Source: Geobacteraceae bacterium (GTDB taxonomy: Bacteria; Desulfobacterota; Desulfuromonadia; Geobacterales; Geobacteraceae). From it: a DNA stretch of 35,866 nt. A program made the translations under genes and the position numbers. This document shows positions 32,263 to 35,866 of this stretch, in pieces (positions within the stretch are counted from its first letter, which is position 1; each line of letters starts with the position of its first letter). Below the pieces are notes generated by a model. It worked only from the letters and a program-made list of their open reading frames with translations. It made no database searches and had not been told where the DNA came from. The stretch is from contig JAGFXO010000003.1 in NCBI GenBank assembly GCA_017861285.1, forward strand, positions 1 through 35,866, given 5' to 3'.

Positions 32263-33624
32263 TCATGTGCAAGGGTCTGAAACGATTTCTCCGATAAGGT
32301 CGTAGTCGGACGAGTCAGTGATCTTGAGCGTCACAATATCTCCGACCATTGCATTTCCCGCGGTGATGTATACCTGCCCGTCAATGTCCGGTGCCTGTCG
32401 GGACGAGCGTCCTTTCAGCAGCAGATCCGTTTCGTCACTGTACCCTTCAACGATGACCCGTTCAAATCCGTCAATCAGGCGGCGGTTTCTCTTGAATGAA
32501 ACACGTGCCTGGGTTTTCATGATTTTCTTGTATCTGTCCCTTTTTACCCTCTCGGAAACCTGATTGGCCATTTCCGCTGCGGGGGTGCCCTCCTCTTTGG
32601 AATAGCAGAAAACCCCGAGCCTGTCGAACTGGGCCTCTTCGACAAAATGCAGCAGTTTCCTGAAATCTTCATCTGTTTCCCCCGGGAAACCCACGATCAG
32701 GGAGGTCCTCAAGGCCAGTTCAGGCAATTCCTCACGCAGTCTTGCCAGCAGTGCCCGGATCTCCGCCTCACCTCCGCGGCGCCCCATTTTTTCGAGGATA
32801 TGGTCGCTTATGTGCTGCAGGGGGATGTCGAGATATTTGCAGATTTTATCCTCGGTCTTCATGAGCTGAATCAGGCTTTCGGTAATTCCGTCAGGATATG
32901 CATACAGGAGACGTATCCAGGACAAGCCCTCTATCGTGACCAGTTCCCTGATCAGGTCCTCAAGGGTTCCCCCCCCCGGAAGGTCTTTGCCGTAACGGGT
33001 AATGTCCTGGGCAATGACATTGAGTTCCCTGGCTCCTCCGGCTACCAGTTCCCGGGCTTCCTCGAGCAGCCTTTCCATCGGCCTCGATCGGTACGAGCCG
33101 CGCAATGCAGGGATGATACAATAGGAACAGCAGTTGGAGCAGCCTTCGGCAATTTTCAGGTATGCAGTATAGAGAGGGGTGGATTTCAACCTGGGGAAAT
33201 TTTCATCATAGATGAGATTCGGATCTCCAATATATCTCAACTGCCCGGGCATATCCTTTTTTTCCGCGATGATTTCGGCAATCTTCGGGTAATCACCCGT
33301 CCCGACGAAGATATCGACCTCCGGAAGTTCTCTGCATAACTCCTCCTGGTAGCGCTGGGGGAGACAACCGGTAACTATCAGCAGCTTGCAGCGCCCGTCA
33401 TGCTTCCTGTCCGCCAGGTCAAGGATCGCGTCGATGCTTTCCTGCTTCGCCTCCTTAATAAAAGAACAGGTGTTGACAATGATGATGTCCGCTTCTTTTT
33501 CATCGGTTGTTATTTCGTACCCCTCCCGATTGAGGAAGCCAAGCATAACCTCCGCGTCAACAAGGTTTTTCGGACAGCCGAGGCTGACCATGCTGACTTT
33601 TTGCAGTTCATTCGAATCCGTCAC
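32263..33624 (-). CDS. rimO: Ribosomal protein S12 methylthiotransferase RimO
   Basis: 453 residues. The N-terminal methylthiotransferase domain has cluster cysteines in [17 protein letters not shown] and TGCLPQ. The radical SAM domain carries C-x3-C-x2-C in [12 protein letters not shown], followed by [14 protein letters not shown] domain closes the protein ([10 protein letters not shown] to ITDSSDYDL). SLGCPKN is diagnostic of RimO rather than MiaB. The start is GTG with AGGAGG nine bases upstream; the nearby ATG lies in another frame and soon stops. It follows yajQ by 33 bases in a lolA-yajQ-rimO operon. Confidence 0.96.
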   Translation of the reverse strand: MTDSNELQKVSMVSLGCPKNLVDAEVMLGFLNREGYEITTDEKEADIIIVNTCSFIKEAKQESIDAILDLADRKHDGRCKLLIVTGCLPQRYQEELCRELPEVDIFVGTGDYPKIAEIIAEKKDMPGQLRYIGDPNLIYDENFPRLKSTPLYTAYLKIAEGCSNCCSYCIIPALRGSYRSRPMERLLEEARELVAGGARELNVIAQDITRYGKDLPGGGTLEDLIRELVTIEGLSWIRLLYAYPDGITESLIQLMKTEDKICKYLDIPLQHISDHILEKMGRRGGEAEIRALLARLREELPELALRTSLIVGFPGETDEDFRKLLHFVEEAQFDRLGVFCYSKEEGTPAAEMANQVSERVKRDRYKKIMKTQARVSFKRNRRLIDGFERVIVEGYSDETDLLLKGRSSRQAPDIDGQVYITAGNAMVGDIVTLKITDSSDYDLIGEIVSDPCT

Positions 33625-33657
33625 TACCCATTTCCTCCTTCTTACGTCTCGCGATCA

Positions 33658-34143
33658 CTACTGCCTGAAATTCAGAAACTGCAATTCAACTCCGAGGTCC
33701 TGGCCTTTCAATATCCTGATAACCTCCTGCAGGTCATCGATATTTTTCCCGGTTACCCGCACCTGATCTTCCTGGATCTGACCCTGCACTTTCAGCTTCG
33801 TGGTCTTGATCAGGGAAAGGATTTCCTTTCCCTTTTCCTTCGAAATCCCCTGCTGGATGGTGATGATCTGCCGGACCATTGCCCCCGACGCAGCCTCGGC
33901 CTTGCCATACTGCAACGCCTTCGGGGATATGCCCCTCTTGATGAATTTTGACTGCAGAATATCGATGACTGCCTTCAGCTTGAAATCATCATCGGCGAGC
34001 ACCCTGATGCTTTCCTTTTCCAGTGTGATTTCGCTTTTCGAGTTCTTGAAATCGTAACGCTGGGCAATTTCTTTCGTCGTCTGGTTGACCGCATTATCGA
34101 CCTCCTGCATATCGACTTGTGATACGATATCGAATGACGGCAT
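33658..34143 (-). CDS. YajQ-family nucleotide-binding protein
   Basis: 161 residues. The start [20 protein letters not shown] and internal KFIKRGI and KIKVQGQIQ-type segments ([23 protein letters not shown]) are those of YajQ, some members of which bind cyclic di-GMP. AGGAG precedes the ATG. It lies between lolA (18 bases) and rimO (33 bases). Confidence 0.96.
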   Translation of the reverse strand: MPSFDIVSQVDMQEVDNAVNQTTKEIAQRYDFKNSKSEITLEKESIRVLADDDFKLKAVIDILQSKFIKRGISPKALQYGKAEAASGAMVRQIITIQQGISKEKGKEILSLIKTTKLKVQGQIQEDQVRVTGKNIDDLQEVIRILKGQDLGVELQFLNFRQ

Positions 34144-34161
34144 ATGGTTACTCCTGTGCTT

Positions 34162-34884
34162 TTATCTCTTTATGACCTCTACCCCCTGAGGGATACGGAA
34201 CGTGAACAGGGAATTCCCCAATCCCCGGTTAACCCTGATTTTGCTGAACTCGAGGACGGTCTTGGTGCCGAAAGAATCATGAACAACCGATGAGACGATG
34301 GGAAAGAGGTCGTGCACCCTGCCGTCCTTCATGAATTTTTCAACCGCATCCGCCGACACCGTAACCTGGAGCTTGGCCAGCACCCGGTTTTTCTTTTTCG
34401 GCACCAGCAGAAGGACGAAATCTCCCTTTTTATCCAGTCCGCTGCCGACAAAGCTTGCGGAATAATCCTTGCTGACATTGTCCATCCCGGTCAGGTAATT
34501 GAGGGTGACCCCGTTTTGTCCCTGAAACATACTGGCCATATCGCTCGTCATGACCTGTTTCTGCTCCGGGAGGTAGAACCACACCGTCCTCCCGTTGGAA
34601 ACAATCTGTTGCAGCGGTTTCGCATAATTGAAGCGAAACATTGCTGGAGCACCGGCCGGTTTTTTTATCATGAGCGTACCGTAGCCGCGCTGCTCTTTTT
34701 TAATGGATGCCAGCGCAGTACGCTGGGTGAACTCTGCCTGCACGTCATTGAGAGCCCTGTAGCCCTGCTCGAGCGTGGCGACAACGTCTTTCACTTCGGC
34801 GCCGGCACACCATGCCTGGTTCCCCAGGGCACAGTCGAAAAACAGAACGCCTAAAAAAACAAACAGATATAATAATTTCCTCAT
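34162..34884 (-). CDS. lolA: Outer-membrane lipoprotein carrier LolA
   Basis: 240 residues with a signal peptide (MRKLLYLFVFLGVLFF...AWCA). The mature part has the LolA pattern: LEQGYRALNDVQAEFTQRT, GTLMIKKPAGAPAMFRFNY and GRTVWFYLPEQKQV. LolA shuttles lipoproteins across the periplasm to the outer membrane. ATG 34884 chosen because AGGGGG lies six bases upstream; an earlier in-frame ATG (34905) has no site. First gene of the lolA-yajQ-rimO operon. 34885-35056 contains only weak AT-poor sequence with no clear promoter. Confidence 0.93.
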   Translation of the reverse strand: MRKLLYLFVFLGVLFFDCALGNQAWCAGAEVKDVVATLEQGYRALNDVQAEFTQRTALASIKKEQRGYGTLMIKKPAGAPAMFRFNYAKPLQQIVSNGRTVWFYLPEQKQVMTSDMASMFQGQNGVTLNYLTGMDNVSKDYSASFVGSGLDKKGDFVLLLVPKKKNRVLAKLQVTVSADAVEKFMKDGRVHDLFPIVSSVVHDSFGTKTVLEFSKIRVNRGLGNSLFTFRIPQGVEVIKR

Positions 34885-35056
34885 GGAATCCCCCTGACCG
34901 TTCATCGGTATTTTCCCTCACGGCTGTTGTTTGCTTCGTTTGTGGTGCGTATTTTCTCAGCCAACCGGACAAACCGGCCCAGCCCTGGCATTTTCTATCA
35001 GCAGTCGAAACTTTTTTGTTCGTCGCAGAACTCCACCGGCTACAAAAGTCTCTCCG

Positions 35057-35095
35057 TGTCAAGGACTATCACCGCCTGTCAAGGACTATCACCGC
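35057..35095. repeat. 20-bp tandem duplication at the cheA 3' end
   Basis: TGTCAAGGACTATCACCGC occurs at 35057-35075 and again at 35077-35095, one period of 20 bases. The copy falls across the cheA stop codon. Confidence 0.95.
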
Positions 35096-35866
35096 CCTTC
35101 CGTCTCCCAGTATTGCCCCGCCGGCCGCACCTTTCAGCGAGCCCATGGGTCTTCCCAGCGGTTTCAGGAAAACTTCCCGCTGACCTTCAAAACGGTCGAC
35201 CACCAGCCCTACCTTTTTTCCCCGCAATTCAGTTATTATTGTCGGCACAAAGTCGCCGGAAATGCGGGAGTGAGGAACTCCCAAAAGCCGATTGAGGCTC
35301 AGAACGGATATCACTTCATCGTCAAGGCGCAGAACTCTCCGCTTCCCCTGGCTCGTTATCTGGCTGCGTCTCACATCCAGTACGCGCAGGATCCTTCCAA
35401 TCGGGAAACCTACCGTAATGTCGGAACAGGTGACCAGCAGGACATGGATGATTGAAACCGTCAAGGGTACCGTAATGGCAATCCTGGTACCGCGGCCAAC
35501 TTCCGAATCAATCGAAATCCTTCCGCCAAGAACCTGGACGGAGTTCCTGACAACATCCATTCCGACTCCGCGCCCGGAAATATCCGTAACCCTGTGAGCT
35601 GTGGAAAAGCCGGGAATGCAGGTAAGCATGAATGCCTCCTTGGGAGAAATCACCCTTCCATCCTCCGGTTTTACCAGCTTTCTCTCAATTGCCGATTCGA
35701 TCAGCCGTGCCGGGTCCATGCCTCTGCCGTCATCAGCCACGGTTATTGCAACATGATCCTTTTCCCTGGCAATCTCAAGGGTTATCTTTCCAGAAGGCGG
35801 TTTGCCGGCGGCAAGACGCTCTTCCATTTTTTCCAGGCCATGGTCGACTGCATTTCTCAACAGATG
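35069..35866 (-). CDS. cheA: Chemotaxis histidine kinase CheA, C-terminal part (runs off the window)
   Basis: Partial: the 5' part lies beyond base 35866. What is visible begins in the ATPase domain (N-box LLRNAVDHG, G-boxes DDGRGMD and GRGVGMDVV) and continues with the CheW-like regulatory domain (about from ITVPLTVSIIHVLLV) to the end. CheA phosphorylates CheY/CheB for motility or another output. The end is changed by a 20-bp duplication: it now reads VIVLDRR-stop, while removing one repeat copy gives VIVLDTERLL-stop. The lolA gene follows 184 bases later, not clearly in the same operon. Confidence 0.93.
   Translation of the reverse strand, partial: HLLRNAVDHGLEKMEERLAAGKPPSGKITLEIAREKDHVAITVADDGRGMDPARLIESAIERKLVKPEDGRVISPKEAFMLTCIPGFSTAHRVTDISGRGVGMDVVRNSVQVLGGRISIDSEVGRGTRIAITVPLTVSIIHVLLVTCSDITVGFPIGRILRVLDVRRSQITSQGKRRVLRLDDEVISVLSLNRLLGVPHSRISGDFVPTIITELRGKKVGLVVDRFEGQREVFLKPLGRPMGSLKGAAGGAILGDGRAVIVLDRR

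Noticed and set aside
1-35866. CRISPR arrays, tRNA/rRNA genes, IS elements or prophage
   Set aside because: No regularly spaced repeats, no TGGTTCGA-type tRNA arms with CCA, no transposase or integrase reading frame was found.

Overview
The window reads as chromosome of a Desulfobacterota (deltaproteobacterial) anaerobe close to Geobacter/Desulfuromonas. This rests on gene content and style: a PocR-PAS histidine kinase with an AHQWKQP H-box, an IscR/CymR-like Rrf2 regulator beside cysK, a very large GH13 protein, UPF0182, DUF3124 and a rubrerythrin. The species call is inference. I see no insertion sequence, phage, CRISPR array, rRNA or tRNA. Most of it is ordinary chromosome in short operons, mostly with good Shine-Dalgarno sites.

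Layout. 0.2-3.1 kb: hsp20, then on the minus strand rrf2 > cysK > larE, with a terminator-like hairpin between cysK and larE. 3.1-3.7 kb: a gene-free stretch full of consecutive hairpins and a 49-residue membrane protein. 4.0-6.9 kb: PocR/PAS/PAS histidine kinase and an unknown 225-residue protein. 7.4-9.7 kb: tex. 9.7-15.4 kb (minus): UPF0182 > CNNM/CBS > TerC > nucleoside deaminase, preceded by a promoter and a yybP-ykoY (manganese) riboswitch with its own terminator. 15.5-18.1 kb (minus): Kef-type antiporter and a DUF3124 protein. 18.2-21.2 kb: TPP riboswitch, terminator, thiS, thiG, thiE and a YhcC-like radical SAM gene. 21.3-24 kb: rubrerythrin, Slp lipoprotein, a small-RNA candidate with an anti-Shine-Dalgarno loop, DUF2784, a small membrane protein and an HTH/zinc-ribbon regulator. 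24-27.7 kb: giant GH13 enzyme. 27.8-30.7 kb: MoaD-like and HesA/MoeB-like pair behind a leader, an AEC transporter with a terminator hairpin directly before its start, and elbB. 30.8-31.6 kb: outer-membrane beta-barrel. 31.7-35.9 kb (minus): dksA-like, then cheA (partial), lolA, yajQ and rimO.

How it fits together. The clearest regulatory unit is the manganese-riboswitch operon. TerC proteins are known metal-efflux partners of this riboswitch, so UPF0182 and the CNNM protein, whose roles are less clear, are probably part of a metal-homeostasis response in this organism. The thiamine operon is a textbook TPP-controlled transcription unit. The least explained pieces are the hairpin-rich 3.2-3.46 kb region, the roughly 80-nt transcript at 22.59-22.67 kb, and the leaders at 27.8 and 29.0 kb. 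The cheA gene ends in a fresh-looking 20-bp tandem duplication that changes its last codons.
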